This document shows, piece after piece, positions 1-11,553 of a stretch of 64,000 bases of DNA (its first letter is position 1; each line of letters starts with the position of its first letter). A program made the position numbers and the translations under genes. The DNA lies in the NCBI RefSeq assembly GCF_015776785.2, contig NZ_LFMD02000003.1, positions 864,823-928,822 of the forward strand. Reading direction: 5' to 3'. The stretch comes from Kitasatospora sp. SUK 42 (GTDB lineage: Bacteria > Actinomycetota > Actinomycetes > Streptomycetales > Streptomycetaceae). The notes under the pieces are model-generated. The model was not told where the DNA came from. It ran no database searches and saw nothing but the letters and a program-made list of their open reading frames with translations.

Positions 1-1
1 A

Positions 2-660
2 CATGGCCTCGGCGGGGCCGCGGCGGTGCTGGCGCTGCTGCTGGCACTGACCGGCCTGCGGGCCGCCAGGCACGACGGCGGTCGGCCCCAGGCCGCCGAC
101 GAGCCCGCCCCGACACCGGTCGCCACCGCCGTCGCCAAGCCCGTCCCGTCCGAACCCACCTGCCAGGCGGTCGGCTGCGCGCACAAGGACCCCAAGACCA
201 CCGGCTGCGGCAAGGACGCCCGCACGCTCCAGACCCAGGTCGTCGGCAAGGTGGTCGTCTACCTCCGGTACAGCCGGACCTGCCAGGCCGCCTGGGCGGC
301 GATCACCGAGGGCGAACCCAAGGACTACGCGGTCATCACCGACAGCACCGGGGAGAGCGAGACGGCGATGATCCACTGGGGCTACGACAACTACTCGCCC
401 ATGCTGAGCGCCGCGGACCCGGCGATCGGCTTCCAGGTGTGCGGCTACCAGCCGGCCGGGCACGACTGCACCTCGACTGTCAGCGACCTGGCCACCGTGG
501 TGGCCTCCACGCCGATCCCGATCGGGCCCGCCTCACCGCCCCCGGGGGCCGGGGGCGGAGCGCCGACGGCCGGCGACCCGTCGGCGCCGAACCCGTCAGC
601 GCCGAACCCGTCGTCGGACGCGCCCCAGGCGCCGGGCACGCCCCAGGCATCGGACGCGCC

Positions 661-673
<13 letters not shown>
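2..673 (+). CDS. DUF2690 domain protein, 5' end outside window
   Basis: The reading frame is already open at the left edge. The visible part starts with a hydrophobic, Ala/Leu-rich stretch that reads as a membrane segment. After a short linker comes a cysteine-rich domain: the stretch around [11 protein letters not shown], a second Cys at TTGCGKD and a third at YSRTCQAAW resemble the DUF2690 family. In Streptomyces that domain usually follows an N-terminal helix-turn-helix and a membrane segment, so the missing 5' part may encode an HTH; this is inference. The tail is low complexity, rich in Pro, Ala and Ser. The gene converges on the sigma-factor gene and the two stops overlap by 13 bases. 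Function of the exported domain is unknown. Confidence 0.75.
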
Positions 674-1836
<1,163 letters not shown>

Positions 1837-1973
1837 CCCCTCGGGGCGGGCGCGACTCTGGCGGACCCGCGCTGTACGGAGGTGGGACGCCTTCCAGTGT
1901 GCGGTACGCCACGCTCCGTGGCCGATACTCGTGCGCCGACTTTCTGCGCGACCGCCGGTGCCCCGGGCAGGCC

Positions 1974-3878
1974 CTACAGCGCCGCGGCGCCCCGGCTGCG
2001 GAGCTGCTGCCCGTACTGCTGGAGCTGCCACAGCTCGGTCTGCACCGCGTGCTGCTGCTCGGCGTCGGCCCGGTGGCCCAGCCTCTGGAGGTAGCCGCGG
2101 ACCTCGGCGATCCGCCGGTCCACGGCCAGCAGGCGCAGCTTGACCAGGAACTCCCCCGCGTAGACCGTGTCCGCCTTGCGGCGCGAGCGCACCGGCTCGA
2201 CGGTCAGCTCGGTCACCAGCGAGCGCACCTGGTCGTCCGGCGCCGCCTCGCGCACCGCGCTGGTGAAGTCGGGCAGGGTCGCCCCGTACGCGGCGCCGCC
2301 GGCCTTGGCGATGGCCTGCCGCACGGCGGTGTACGGCGGGGTCGGGAACTCGTCGTCGCCGTAGTGGTCGAAGGCCGGGCTGACCAGGTCCGGGTGCTGG
2401 AGCGCCAGCTTGAGCAGCTCGCGCTCGACGAACTGGGCCGGGTCGCGCGGGTTGAGCCGGAAGGCGGGCTGGGCCGGGCGCAGCGGCTGGACCGGCTCGG
2501 GGCGGCGCTGCTGGGCGCCGCGCGGGTTCTGCTGGCGCTCGCGGTCCCAGCGGGCCAGCTGGGAGACCCGGCGGACCACGAAGGGCTCGTCCAGGATCCC
2601 GAGCATGCCGGCCAGGCGGACGGCGTACTCGTGCTGGATCGAGCGGTCCTTGATCTTGGCGACGATCGGGGCCGCCTCCTCCAAAGCCGCCGAGCGCCCC
2701 TCCGGGGTGTCCACCCGGTGCCGGGCCACCACCGAGTTCAGCGCGAACTCGAACAGCGGGACCGGGTTGTCGATCAGCTGCTTGACCGCCTCGTCGCCCT
2801 GGGCCAGGCGCAGCTCGCAGGGGTCCATACCGCCCGGGCTGACGGCGATGGAGGTCTTGGCGGCGAACTTCTGGTCGTCCTCGAAGGCCCGCAGGGCGGC
2901 CTTCTGGCCGGCCGCGTCGCCGTCGAAGGTGAAGACGGTCTCGCCCCGGTACTGCGAGGTGTCCATCAGCAGCCGGCGGATGATCTTGATGTGGTCCTCG
3001 GCGAAGGCGGTGCCGCAGGTGGCGACCGCCGAGGTGACCCCGGCCAGGTGGCAGGCCATCACATCGGTGTAGCCCTCGACCACCACCGCGCGGCCCGACC
3101 TGGCGATCTCCTTCTTCGCCAGGTCGATGCCGTACAGCACGTGGGACTTCTTGTAGATCGGCGTCTCGGGGGTGTTGAGGTACTTCGGGCCGTTGTCGTC
3201 CTCGCGCAGGCGGCGGGCGCCGAAGCCGACCACCTCGCCCGCGATGTCCCGGATCGGCCAGACCAGCCGGCCCCGGAAGCGGTCGATCAGGCCGCCGCGC
3301 TGGCCCTGCGAGGCCAGCCCGCCGAGCAGGATCTCCTTGTCGGTGAAGCCCTTGCCGCGCAGGAAGCGCACCAGGTGCTCCCAGCCCGCGGGGGCGTAGC
3401 CGACGCCGAAGGTCCTGGCGGCCTCCTCGTCGAAGCCGCGCTCGGCCAGGAAGCGGCGGCCGATCTCCGCCTCCGGCGAGGCCAGCTGCTCCTGGTAGTA
3501 GGCGGCGGCCACCTTGTGCGCCTCGACCAGGCGGGTGCGCTCGCCCTGCTGGTGGCGGGGGCTGTAGCCGCCCTCCTCGTAGCGCAGGGTGATGCCCGCC
3601 TGGGCGGCCATCCGCTCGACGGCCTCGGCGAAGGTGAAGTGCTCGATCTTCATCAGGAAGGCGATGGTGTCGCCGTTCTCCTGGCAGCCGAAGCAGTGGA
3701 AGACGCCCTTGGAGGGGTTGACGTAGAACGAGGCGGACTTCTCGTCGTGGAAGGGACAGACGCCCTTGTACTCGCCGCCGCCACCGTTGGTCAGCTGTAC
3801 GTAGTCGCCGACCACCGCGTCGATCGGCAGTGCGCTGCGCACCGCCTGTACGTCTTCGTCCCTGATCCGCCCGGCCAC
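1974..3878 (-). CDS. dnaG: DNA primase DnaG
   Basis: Synthesises RNA primers at the replication fork with the DnaB helicase. The 634-residue protein has the full architecture: an N-terminal CHC2 zinc finger (C41, H44, C62, C65), a TOPRIM catalytic core with E268 in the EGYTD motif and the metal-binding pair D319/D321 (DGDAAGQ), then a C-terminal helicase-interacting region after a variable Arg/Gln/Pro-rich linker near residues 445-475. The start is GTG, fitting the usual N-terminus where I-D-A-V-V-G-D-Y-V follows shortly. It sits 73 bases from dgt and is followed by the sigma gene on the same strand, an actinobacterial version of the dnaG-sigma operon. Confidence 0.98.
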   Translation of the reverse strand: MAGRIRDEDVQAVRSALPIDAVVGDYVQLTNGGGGEYKGVCPFHDEKSASFYVNPSKGVFHCFGCQENGDTIAFLMKIEHFTFAEAVERMAAQAGITLRYEEGGYSPRHQQGERTRLVEAHKVAAAYYQEQLASPEAEIGRRFLAERGFDEEAARTFGVGYAPAGWEHLVRFLRGKGFTDKEILLGGLASQGQRGGLIDRFRGRLVWPIRDIAGEVVGFGARRLREDDNGPKYLNTPETPIYKKSHVLYGIDLAKKEIARSGRAVVVEGYTDVMACHLAGVTSAVATCGTAFAEDHIKIIRRLLMDTSQYRGETVFTFDGDAAGQKAALRAFEDDQKFAAKTSIAVSPGGMDPCELRLAQGDEAVKQLIDNPVPLFEFALNSVVARHRVDTPEGRSAALEEAAPIVAKIKDRSIQHEYAVRLAGMLGILDEPFVVRRVSQLARWDRERQQNPRGAQQRRPEPVQPLRPAQPAFRLNPRDPAQFVERELLKLALQHPDLVSPAFDHYGDDEFPTPPYTAVRQAIAKAGGAAYGATLPDFTSAVREAAPDDQVRSLVTELTVEPVRSRRKADTVYAGEFLVKLRLLAVDRRIAEVRGYLQRLGHRADAEQQHAVQTELWQLQQYGQQLRSRGAAAL

Positions 3879-3951
3879 CCCGGAAGTCTACTGGGGTGGC
3901 CGGGGTTTCGAGCCGCGGCGGCCGGGGCGGCGGTGGCGGCGGAGGCAGACC

Positions 3952-5262
3952 CTAGGCCCAGGCGGCGCCGACGAGTCTGGCGTGGAGGGCGAGGGCCGAG
4001 GCGTCCGTGAGGGTGGCGATCTGGTCGATGACCGTGCGCAGGGCGGCGCGGTCGTCCTCGGCCTCCCGGTACATCGCGGCGAAGACCGGGTCCAGGCCCT
4101 CCGGGGCGCGCTGGGTGAGGACGTACGCCAGCTCGGCGATCACGACCCGCTGGCGGGCCCGCAGCTGGGCCTGCTCGTCGCGCTGCATGACGTAGCGGAC
4201 GGCGACCGCCTTGAGCACCGCGCACTCCAGCCGGACGTCCCTCGGCACCACCAGCTCGGCGGCGTAGCGGCTGAGCCGGCCCGGGCCGTAGCGGGCGCGG
4301 GTGGCCTGCTCGGCGGCCAGGCAGAAGCGGCCGATCAGCTGGCTGGTGAGGTCCTTGAGCCCGGCCCGGGCGCGCGCCGTACCGTCGTAGGCGCGCGGCC
4401 ACCAGTCCTTGGCGAGCAGCCGGTCCAGGGCGGCGGCCAGTTCCTCCGGCTCGGCGTCCCGGGCGTAGCGCTCGGCGACCTTGAACAGTTCGGCGCGCTC
4501 GCTCGGGGCGCGCAGCGCGGCCGGGTCGATGTGGCCGGCCTGGAGGCCGTCCTCGACGTCGTGGGTGGAGTAGGCCACGTCGTCGGACCAGTCCATCACG
4601 GTGGCCTCGAAGCACTTGCGCCTGGGCGGGGAGCCGGCCCGCAGCCAGCGGAAGACCGGCAGGTCGTCGGCGTAGACGCCGTACTTGGGCGAGGCCGGGT
4701 CGGTGGGGTGGGCGCCCTTGCTCCACGGGTACTTGGTGGCGGCGTCCAGGGCGGCGCGGGTCAGGTTGAGCCCGACGCTGCGGCCGGGCCAGGGGGCGAG
4801 CCGGGCGGCGGGCTGGTCCTCCAGCGGCGCGAAGCGCTTGGGTTCGAGCCGGGTGAGGATGCGCAGCGACTGGGCGTTGCCCTCGAAGCCGCCGCAGGCC
4901 TCGGCGGCCTGGTCGAGGGCCTCCTCGCCGGTGTGGCCGAAGGGCGGGTGGCCGATGTCGTGGGCCAGGCAGCCGGCCTCCACGAGGTCCGGGTCGCAGC
5001 CCAGGGCCGCACCCAACTCGCGCCCGACCTGGGCGCATTCGAGCGAGTGGGTGAGCCGGGTGCGCGGGAAGTCGCTGCGCATCGGGGCGACCACCTGGGT
5101 GGTGCCGGCCAGCCGGCGCAGCGCCGCCGAGTGCAGCACCCGGGCGCGGTCGCGCTGGAACGCCGTACGGCCGGGGCGCTTGTCCGGTTCGGGGACCCAG
5201 CGGGCCTCGGCGGCGTGGTCGTACGGGATCGGGGCGGCGAGGCGGTGCGTGGTGTCATCCAT
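3952..5262 (-). CDS. dgt: deoxyguanosinetriphosphate triphosphohydrolase-like protein
   Basis: HD-superfamily nucleotidase that hydrolyses dNTPs, classically dGTP to deoxyguanosine and triphosphate. The metal site is visible as H72 (THSLE), H101-D102 ([12 protein letters not shown]), with H105 and H110 nearby. Length is 436 residues, normal for the dGTPase-like family found beside dnaG in actinobacteria. ATG at 5262 follows GAGGG with 6-base spacing. The frame stays open upstream to 5406, but that part lacks family resemblance and was left out. Likely co-transcribed with dnaG. Substrate range cannot be read from sequence. Confidence 0.95.
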   Translation of the reverse strand: MDDTTHRLAAPIPYDHAAEARWVPEPDKRPGRTAFQRDRARVLHSAALRRLAGTTQVVAPMRSDFPRTRLTHSLECAQVGRELGAALGCDPDLVEAGCLAHDIGHPPFGHTGEEALDQAAEACGGFEGNAQSLRILTRLEPKRFAPLEDQPAARLAPWPGRSVGLNLTRAALDAATKYPWSKGAHPTDPASPKYGVYADDLPVFRWLRAGSPPRRKCFEATVMDWSDDVAYSTHDVEDGLQAGHIDPAALRAPSERAELFKVAERYARDAEPEELAAALDRLLAKDWWPRAYDGTARARAGLKDLTSQLIGRFCLAAEQATRARYGPGRLSRYAAELVVPRDVRLECAVLKAVAVRYVMQRDEQAQLRARQRVVIAELAYVLTQRAPEGLDPVFAAMYREAEDDRAALRTVIDQIATLTDASALALHARLVGAAWA

Positions 5263-5449
5263 ATGACCCTCACGGTACGCCGCGCCCCCGACACGCGGGG
5301 TGTGCCGCGCGCGAAGGGGTGCGGGCCGGGGCGTGAACCGTGGGAGGCGCGCCGGTGTCCGCCCGCGCGAATCGTTCTTACCCGGACGGCCCAGTCCTTT
5401 CGGCACCCCTCCGGGGCCCGGCCCACTCGGCCCCCGGCCCCTGAGCGGC

Positions 5450-6445
5450 TCAGCCCTTGACGGCCTTCAGCACGACGGCGGCCACCGCCTCCTGCCCCTT
5501 GGCGTTGGGGTGGACCGGCGCCAGCCCCCGGGCCGGAAGGGGCGGCTCGACCCAGCGGGCGTCCTCGCCCGCGCACATGTCGTGCCCGGCCGACGGGCCG
5601 GCGACGTCCACGAACACCGCCCCTGCGGCCTCCGCGCGCTGCTTGAGCATCCCGTTGAGCTCGCGCTCCTTCTCGGCGAGGAAGCCGAGGTCCGCCGCCG
5701 CGATCGTCGACCCGAGCACCGGCCGGCAGCTCGCCGGGTCGCCCGGGAGCAGCGTCGGGTAGCCGACCACGTAGACCCGGGCCTGCGGGGAGCGCCGCCG
5801 GATCTCCTGGAGCGCCTTGCCGATCTGCTGCCCGGCCGCGTCCACCCGGGCCTGGAGCTGGTCGGTGCCGCCGGAGGAGTAGTGCGTGCGGCAGGGCGCG
5901 TCCGCCTGGCCGTTGCCGACCAGCCCCTTGACCGCGTCCACCAGGTTGTCCTTGGCGCACTCGGTGATGACCTGCGTGAAGCCCGCGTCGTTGCCACCGA
6001 TCCCGAGGGTGACCAGCCGGGTGGCCTGGGTCAGCGCGTCCAGCTGGGCCGGGTTGGCGCCGCCCTCGGTCTGCTGCGGGCCCGTCAGGTCCCCGGTGCG
6101 GGCGCCGGTGCAGCTGACGTCCCGGAAGTCCCCGGGCGCCAGGTCGAGCCCCCTGGCCACCAGCGCCGGGTAGTTGGCCCCGGAGCGGGAGCAGCCGCTC
6201 GGCTCGCCGACCTGCGGGGCGATCTTGAGCCCGGCGGTGTACGAGTCGCCGAGCGCCACGTACGGGCCGGCGGGCGTCGGGGTGGGGGTCGGCGTCGGAC
6301 CGGCACCGCTCGGGGCGTGCTCGGGCAGCGCGCCCGCGAAGCCCTGCCCCGACCCGCCCGAACCGCCCCCTCCGCTGCACCCGGCCAGCAGCAGGGCGGC
6401 CAGGCCGGCCGTCAGCGCGACGGCCGGACGTGTGGTCCTCGACAT
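5450..6445 (-). CDS. SGNH/GDSL hydrolase lipoprotein
   Basis: Exported esterase-like protein of 331 residues. The N-terminus is a lipoprotein signal with lipobox LLAGC (C23), followed by a Gly/Ser-rich and a Thr-Pro repeat linker (residues 50-58). The catalytic domain carries block [10 protein letters not shown] (nucleophile S68), block III GIGGND and block [10 protein letters not shown], which supplies the catalytic His. Several cysteines suggest disulfides outside the cell. ATG at 6445 follows a GGGGGA stretch. It lies 187 bases upstream of dgt on the same strand. Substrate is unknown; relatives in Streptomyces act on lipids or acyl esters. Confidence 0.92.
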   Translation of the reverse strand: MSRTTRPAVALTAGLAALLLAGCSGGGGSGGSGQGFAGALPEHAPSGAGPTPTPTPTPAGPYVALGDSYTAGLKIAPQVGEPSGCSRSGANYPALVARGLDLAPGDFRDVSCTGARTGDLTGPQQTEGGANPAQLDALTQATRLVTLGIGGNDAGFTQVITECAKDNLVDAVKGLVGNGQADAPCRTHYSSGGTDQLQARVDAAGQQIGKALQEIRRRSPQARVYVVGYPTLLPGDPASCRPVLGSTIAAADLGFLAEKERELNGMLKQRAEAAGAVFVDVAGPSAGHDMCAGEDARWVEPPLPARGLAPVHPNAKGQEAVAAVVLKAVKG

Positions 6446-6624
6446 GGCGTCCCCCGGGTAGGAGTCACGGGCAGCTCCGTACGGCGACCCGTCCCCCGGG
6501 CACCGTGGGCCCGCCTCGAAGACGGGCCCACGGGCCAACGAACGGGCACCGCCGGATGACTCCCGCCGCGCCGGATCCGCCGCACCCCGCAACCGCCCCT
6601 CGCCGGGGCCGCTCGGCGCCGGGA

Positions 6625-7569
6625 CTACTCCGCGTCGCGTTCGTGCTCGGCCAGGAACTGCTCGAAGCGCCGCCCCAGCTCGTCCGCCGAGGGCAGCTCG
6701 ACCGGCTCGGCGAGCAGGCTCTCCCGGTCCTCCGCGCCCGCCACGGCGTCGTACTGGCCCTCCATGCCGCGGATCGCCGAGCGCAGCTCGCCGTCCCCGT
6801 GGGCCAGCTGCTCCTCGATGTCGGCGTAGACCTCGGCGACCCGCTCGCGCAGCCGCGTGCCGGGCAGCACCAGGCCGGTGGCGGACTGCACCGCCTCCAG
6901 GATCGTCACGGCGGCGGCCGGGTAGGCCGAGCGGGCCACGTAGTGCGGCACGTGCACGGCGAAGCCCAGCACGTCGTGCCCGGCCTCGGACAGGCGGTAC
7001 TCAAGCAACGCCTGGGCGCTGCCCGGGACCTGCGCCTGCTCGAACCACTGCGGGTACCCCGCCGCGAGGTCGAGCCGGCTGCCGTGCGGCGTCAGGCCGA
7101 CCGGGCGGGTGTGCGGCACGCCCATCGGGATGCCGTGGAAGTCCAGGCAGAGCCGGACCTCGAAGCGCTCGACCAACTCGCGGACGGCGCGCGCGAAACG
7201 CTCCCACTCGACGTCCGGCTCCGGGCCGGTGAGCAGCAGGAACGGCACCCCGGCGGCGTCCCGGACGAGCTGGAGCAGGATCTCCGGCGGGTCGTAGGAC
7301 GTCCAGCGGTCGCGGTCGAAGACCATCGCCGGGCGGCGGGCCCGGTAGTCGACCAGCCGGTCGTGGTCGAAACGGGCCACCACCTGCGGCGAACCGGTCT
7401 CCAGCAGGTGGGCCACCACCTGGCCGCCGGCCTCCCCGGCGTCCATGAAGCCCTCGAAGTGGTGGAGCATCACCAGGCCGGCGCCGGTGTCGCGCAGTTC
7501 CGCGGTGGCCGCGGCCACCGCCGCCACACCCCGCTGATCCAGCTCGTACAACGCCTGGAAGTCACGCAC
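6625..7569 (-). CDS. PAC2 family protein
   Basis: 314-residue protein of the PAC2 (proteasome assembly chaperone 2-like) family. Visible hallmarks are the N-terminal motif with [16 protein letters not shown], the region [14 protein letters not shown], the segment [14 protein letters not shown], and [12 protein letters not shown] typical of actinobacterial members. The C-terminal third is helical and charged. Actinobacteria have proteasomes and this family is associated with them by homology, but a bacterial role is unproven. The GTG start at 7569 was chosen because homology begins at RDFQALYEL; its ribosome binding site is weak. A tandem-repeat block lies just upstream. Confidence 0.88.
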   Translation of the reverse strand: MRDFQALYELDQRGVAAVAAATAELRDTGAGLVMLHHFEGFMDAGEAGGQVVAHLLETGSPQVVARFDHDRLVDYRARRPAMVFDRDRWTSYDPPEILLQLVRDAAGVPFLLLTGPEPDVEWERFARAVRELVERFEVRLCLDFHGIPMGVPHTRPVGLTPHGSRLDLAAGYPQWFEQAQVPGSAQALLEYRLSEAGHDVLGFAVHVPHYVARSAYPAAAVTILEAVQSATGLVLPGTRLRERVAEVYADIEEQLAHGDGELRSAIRGMEGQYDAVAGAEDRESLLAEPVELPSADELGRRFEQFLAEHERDAE

Positions 7570-8314
7570 CGCGCACCCAACCCCGTTCCCTGCTCGTCCC
7601 GATCCGACCGGCTTCTCGTCCTCTCCAGCGTGCCGGGCGGCGCCGGAATTCCCGCCGCGGCGGAAGGCCGTGCGGAAGGTCCTGCGGAGGGCCGTGCGGA
7701 GGGCCGTGCGGAAGGCCGTGCGGAAGGCCGTGCGGAAGTCCCTGGGAAAGGCCCTGGGAAAGGCTCGCCCGGCGGCCTCCGCCGATCGCTCCGGACCATG
7801 ATCGCACCCGGGGTGAAAGCCCCTGGTCACGGGTGTTCGACAGGCCCGTCCGGGGTGTGTCGCGACGGCCCGGGCGGCCATTCGCGCGCCGCGAAGTGAC
7901 GCACCGCCTTCTGGCGGGTATCGTCCTCTCGCTGCCTCGCATCGTCGCGTCGTCGTCACGTCGTCCGTAACGCCGTCGACCACGTCCCGGCCCGGTGTTC
8001 GGCCAGCCACCCACGACGCATCTTGCCTTCACCTGGCCGCCTGCTTCCCTTCGCGCACTCGTTTCCTTCTCGGCCATTTCGCGGACGCACACTGTCCCCT
8101 CGCTCTTCCCGCCGGACCGGTCCGAGGACCCGTGCCGTTCCGGCAACCGCGCCGCCCGTTCCGGGCCGCCGCCCCCGCCCCGCCCGACCGGATCCTCCGG
8201 CGTGCACGGGTACCCGGAGGACGGAGCCCGGACCGGGGCGAACCCAGTCACCGCACCCCGTGCCGCACCCCGGCGCGGGAGGCACCCTACGACCGATGAA
8301 GGACCGAAGGTTCC
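7570..8314. other. 745-base intergenic region without a convincing gene
   Basis: This lies between two outward-reading genes. It contains the 12-bp tandem repeats (7662-7769) and a short inverted repeat TTCGCG-N3-CGCGAA at 7881-7895. The rest is C-rich on the plus strand. Open frames here have no ribosome binding site and no family resemblance. Promoters for the PAC2 and acetyltransferase genes presumably lie inside, but I could not single them out. Confidence 0.6.
7662..7769. repeat. 12-bp tandem repeat, about nine units
   Basis: Nine consecutive 12-base units resembling GGAAGGCCGTGC run from 7662 to 7769. The first six are nearly identical (variants GGAAGGTCCTGC and GGAGGGCCGTGC); the last three drift to GGAAGTCCCTGG, GAAAGGCCCTGG and GAAAGGCTCGCC. 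The array lies 93 bases upstream of the PAC2 start. Its period of 12 keeps any frame open, so long open frames across it are artefacts. Confidence 0.92.
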
Positions 8315-9049
8315 GTGCCAGCACCTGTCATCCTCACCGGCCGCACCGTGCGGCTGGAGCCCCTTGCCGCGCACCATGCCGAGGCCATCGCCGAGGCCGG
8401 CGCCGAGGACCGTACGACCTACGCGTTCACCCCCGTCCCGCACGGTCTGGAGGCGGCCCGCGACTACATCGCCCGGGCCCTCTCCGACCAGGCCGCGGGC
8501 CGGTCGATGCCGTTCGCGACGGTGAACGTCGCCGACGGCCGGGTGGTCGGCTCCACCCGGTTCCTGGAACTCGACTACTGGCGGGGCCCACTGGTGTGGC
8601 CGCCGGCGCCCGGGAAGCCGTTCGGCGACCCGGCCACCGCCGTGCCGGACGCCGCCGAGATCGGCAACACCTGGCTCTCGCCGCGCGCCCAGGGCACCGG
8701 CATCAACACCGAGGCCAAGCTGCTGATGCTGCGGCACGCCTTCGAGACCTGGGGCGTGCAGCGGATCTCGCTGCGCGCCGACGCCCGCAACCTGCGCTCG
8801 CGCGCCGCGATCGAGCGGCTCGGCGCGACCTCCGAGGGCGTCCGCCGGGCGCACTCGCGCGGGCTGGACGGCGTGGTGCGCTCGACGGCGTTCTACTCGA
8901 TCCTGGACGACGAGTGGCCCGCCGTCCGGGACATCATCGAGCTGCGGATCGCCGCCGCCACCTCGCCGAGCGCCCCGGATCCGGCGATCAACCAGGAGTG
9001 CCTTAGACACGGCGGCAGCGGCCCCGGGCAGCTGATGATCCCGGCCTGA
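8315..9049 (+). CDS. GNAT family N-acetyltransferase (RimJ/RimL-like)
   Basis: 244-residue acetyltransferase. The N-terminus (LTGRTVRLEPLAAHHAE) is the usual start of RimJ/RimL-type GNAT proteins. The acetyl-CoA site region is around GNTWLSPRAQGTGINTEAK, and the C-terminal substrate region has LRADARNLRSRAAIERLGA, typical of enzymes acting on protein N-termini or small amines. A C-terminal extension of about 25 residues follows the domain. GTG at 8315 is preceded by GAAGG with 4-base spacing. It converges with the ADP-ribosylglycohydrolase gene, with one base between the stops. Substrate unknown. Confidence 0.9.
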   Translation: MPAPVILTGRTVRLEPLAAHHAEAIAEAGAEDRTTYAFTPVPHGLEAARDYIARALSDQAAGRSMPFATVNVADGRVVGSTRFLELDYWRGPLVWPPAPGKPFGDPATAVPDAAEIGNTWLSPRAQGTGINTEAKLLMLRHAFETWGVQRISLRADARNLRSRAAIERLGATSEGVRRAHSRGLDGVVRSTAFYSILDDEWPAVRDIIELRIAAATSPSAPDPAINQECLRHGGSGPGQLMIPA

Positions 9050-9050
9050 G

Positions 9051-10310
9051 TCACGGGCCGTAGCCCTCCGCCGCCAGGCGGAGGGCCCGTGCGAGGGCCT
9101 GCGGGTCCGGAGCGCCCTTGTACCGGTCGGGGTGCACCTCGGCCAGCGCCGAGACCGGCCGCCAGCCGCCGCCCCGCACCGGGGCGACCCGGACGCTCCA
9201 GATCTCGAAGCCGGTCCAGCCTCGGTGCAGGTGCAGCACGCCCTCGGCGGTGTAGGACTCCCACCGCTGCTCCGTCTCCAGGGGGCGCAGCCCCTCCTGG
9301 ATCCGTCGCCACTGCGGCTCCGCCCACACCACGTCCGGCACCGGACACGGGCGGGGCAGCAGCATGGGCTTCAGGTGGCCGGGCCGATCCACCGGGGCCG
9401 GCCGGACGCGCCCCGGAACGGGGTACGCCCAGTCGGGCAGCAGTTCGCGGGCGGCCACCCAGTCCGCGGGGATGCCGTGCACACCGGTGTGCGCCGCGAC
9501 CACTCCCCCGGTGATCGCGGCCACGGTGTCCATGTCGCCGCCGGCCGCGATCGCCTCCCACACGGCGGCCGGGTAGTCGGTCAGCCGACGCGCGGCGCAC
9601 CACAGGGCGTACGGGACGGTGTCCACGGCCGAGGTCCGGCTGCCGTTGCCGAGCACCCGGGCGGCGACCAGCGGGTCCGGTTCGGCGAGCAGGCGGATCG
9701 CCTCGGTCAGGCCGTCGTGGACGGCGCCGCGCGGGGTGAGCTCGGCGACCGCGGCCAGGAAGGTGTTCGGGGTCATGGCCTCGGTCCGCGCCCGGACCGC
9801 GTACGCCGCAGCCACCGCCACCGCGATCGCGCCGTCCACCGCCTGCGGGTGGGTGTGGGTGATCACGGCGGTGTCGGCTGCGGGCCGGACCACGGCGGCC
9901 GGGTCCTCGGCGTACGCGGCCCCGAGCGGGGCGACCCGCATCGCGGCGCCGTTGCCGTAGGAGCCCTGGCCGTCGAAGAGTTCGGCGGCCAGCACCCTGG
10001 CGTCGCCGCCCTCGCGGACCAGCCGGAGCATCCGGTTGGCGGCCGGGCCGTAGCCGCGGTCGAAGTCGTGGCGGCGGGCGAAGGCGTGGGTGAGGTCGAA
10101 GGTGTCGATCGCGCCGCGCTCGGTGTGGGCGGTGTACACCGAGCAGGCCATCTCGGTGTCGTCGGTCCACGGCCAGGGGCCGGGCGGGTCGGTGCGGGAG
10201 GCGAGGTGGGCCCGGGCGGTGGCCGGGACGAAGAACTGGGCGCCGAGGGCGTCGCCCACCGAGAGGCCGATGAGCGCGTCGAACGCCGGGCCGGGGGGTG
10301 TGGTCGTCAT
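9051..10310 (-). CDS. ADP-ribosylglycohydrolase family protein
   Basis: Predicted to remove ADP-ribose from modified macromolecules (DraG/ARH fold). Di-metal motifs are visible: GLSVGDALGA near residue 16, WTDDTEM with D50/D51, and GGDMDTVAAITGG near residue 260. Length is 419 residues; about 100 C-terminal residues beyond the fold contain a Trp-rich segment (RGWTGFEIWSVRVAP) and may be an extra domain. ATG at 10310 has GGAGG five bases upstream. It is divergent from the AbiEi-like gene, with 125 bases between starts. A NADAR protein elsewhere in the window may also act on ADP-ribose. Confidence 0.93.
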   Translation of the reverse strand: MTTTPPGPAFDALIGLSVGDALGAQFFVPATARAHLASRTDPPGPWPWTDDTEMACSVYTAHTERGAIDTFDLTHAFARRHDFDRGYGPAANRMLRLVREGGDARVLAAELFDGQGSYGNGAAMRVAPLGAAYAEDPAAVVRPAADTAVITHTHPQAVDGAIAVAVAAAYAVRARTEAMTPNTFLAAVAELTPRGAVHDGLTEAIRLLAEPDPLVAARVLGNGSRTSAVDTVPYALWCAARRLTDYPAAVWEAIAAGGDMDTVAAITGGVVAAHTGVHGIPADWVAARELLPDWAYPVPGRVRPAPVDRPGHLKPMLLPRPCPVPDVVWAEPQWRRIQEGLRPLETEQRWESYTAEGVLHLHRGWTGFEIWSVRVAPVRGGGWRPVSALAEVHPDRYKGAPDPQALARALRLAAEGYGP

Positions 10311-10435
10311 ATGCCTCCGAGCCCATCCGCCCGGCCGCCTCCGCGTCAAGCCCTTTTGCGTCAACCTCCTGGCCCCGACGCCCCCGACGAGGGATGTTTC
10401 GCATACCCCCGATCGGGGCGGGCAGCACCCGGGGT

Positions 10436-11431
10436 ATGACCCGCGCGAACCCGCTCGACCCCGTCGTCCTGCTCGGTGCCGACCAGCAGCACATCGTCAC
10501 CCGTTCGCAGCTGCGCCGGCTCGGGGTGCCCTCCGGCACCATCGCGCACCGGCTGCGCCCCGGCGGGCCCTGGCAGCAGGTGCTGCCCCGGGTGATCTGC
10601 CTGCAGAGCGGACGGTTGACGAACCATCAGAGACTGCGCGCCGCACTGGCGTACGCGGGACCGAAGGGGCGGGAGCCGCGGCCCGGGGAGGTGCTGCTGA
10701 CCGGGTTGGCGGTGCTGGCGGACGCCGGGCTGCCGAGCGCCGGGCACCCGGCCGACCTCACCGAGGTGGACGTCCTGATCCCGGCCGGGCGCCGGGTCGG
10801 CGACCGGGAGTTCGTCCGGGTCCACCGGTCGGGCGGGGCGATGCCCGGCGGCTTCGAGCGGGGCGACGGACTGTGGAGCGCGACGGTCGCCCGGGCCCTG
10901 GCGGACCTCGCGCCGAGGGAGACCGGGCAGCGCCGCTTCCGGGCGCTGTGTGCCGAGGCCGTGCAGCGGCGGCGCTGCGAACTCGGCGAGCTGCTCGACC
11001 AGTTGCTGGCCCGGCCGGGCGCGCTGGCGCTGCCGCAGGTGGCCCGGGTGGTGGAGGACCTGACCGCCGGGGTGCGCTCGGTGGTGGAGGCCGAGGCCCG
11101 CGAACTGCTCGCCCACGCGGGCCTGCCCGAGCCGCTGTGGAACCCGGTGCTCTTCCTGGACGGCCGCTTCCTCGCCGTTCCGGACGCCTACTGGCCGCAC
11201 GCCTGCGTGGCCCTGGAGATCGACTCCCGCGCCTGGCACCTGCGCCCGGCCGACCACGAACGCGGCCTGGCCCGCGCCAACCGCCTCACCGCCGCCGGCC
11301 TCCCGGTGGTCCACGCCACGCCCGTCCAGCTCCGCCGCGATCCGGCCCCCGTCCTGCACGAGCTGACCGCCCTGGTCACCACCGGCCCCCACGGCCCGCA
11401 CGACCGCATCAGCTGGCGCCGGGCGCGGTGA
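10436..11431 (+). CDS. AbiEi-like HTH protein with PD-(D/E)XK-like C-terminus
   Basis: 331 residues. The N-terminal 60 residues (QQHIVTRSQLRRLGVPSGTIAHRL) form a winged-helix of the type IV antitoxin AbiEi/DUF4095-like group common in actinobacteria. The C-terminal region contains VALEIDSRAWHLRPADHERGLARANRL, resembling the DUF559/Vsr-like PD-(D/E)XK nuclease fold, with the E-x-D pair in the right place. No AbiEii toxin gene lies beside it, so a standard toxin-antitoxin pair is not supported. ATG at 10436 has a weak ribosome binding site. A CCCCGATCGGGG palindrome at 10407-10418 sits just upstream. Confidence 0.78.
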   Translation: MTRANPLDPVVLLGADQQHIVTRSQLRRLGVPSGTIAHRLRPGGPWQQVLPRVICLQSGRLTNHQRLRAALAYAGPKGREPRPGEVLLTGLAVLADAGLPSAGHPADLTEVDVLIPAGRRVGDREFVRVHRSGGAMPGGFERGDGLWSATVARALADLAPRETGQRRFRALCAEAVQRRRCELGELLDQLLARPGALALPQVARVVEDLTAGVRSVVEAEARELLAHAGLPEPLWNPVLFLDGRFLAVPDAYWPHACVALEIDSRAWHLRPADHERGLARANRLTAAGLPVVHATPVQLRRDPAPVLHELTALVTTGPHGPHDRISWRRAR

Positions 11432-11553
11432 GGGCGCCGGTGGCCGCTCAGCCCCTGGGCGAGCGCCTTCCCGGCCACGGCGATCCGTTGTCGGGGCCTC
11501 TCCTCGACGACCTGGAGCGACTGCTCGTTCGACGGGGTGAACTCACCTGCGGT

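Noticed and set aside
5263..5406. Upstream extension of dgt to 5406
   Set aside because: The extra 48 codons are Arg/Pro-rich and unlike the family; ATG 5262 has a well-spaced GAGGG.
7662..7769. Possible CRISPR-like array
   Set aside because: Units are contiguous 12-mers without spacers and there are no cas genes.
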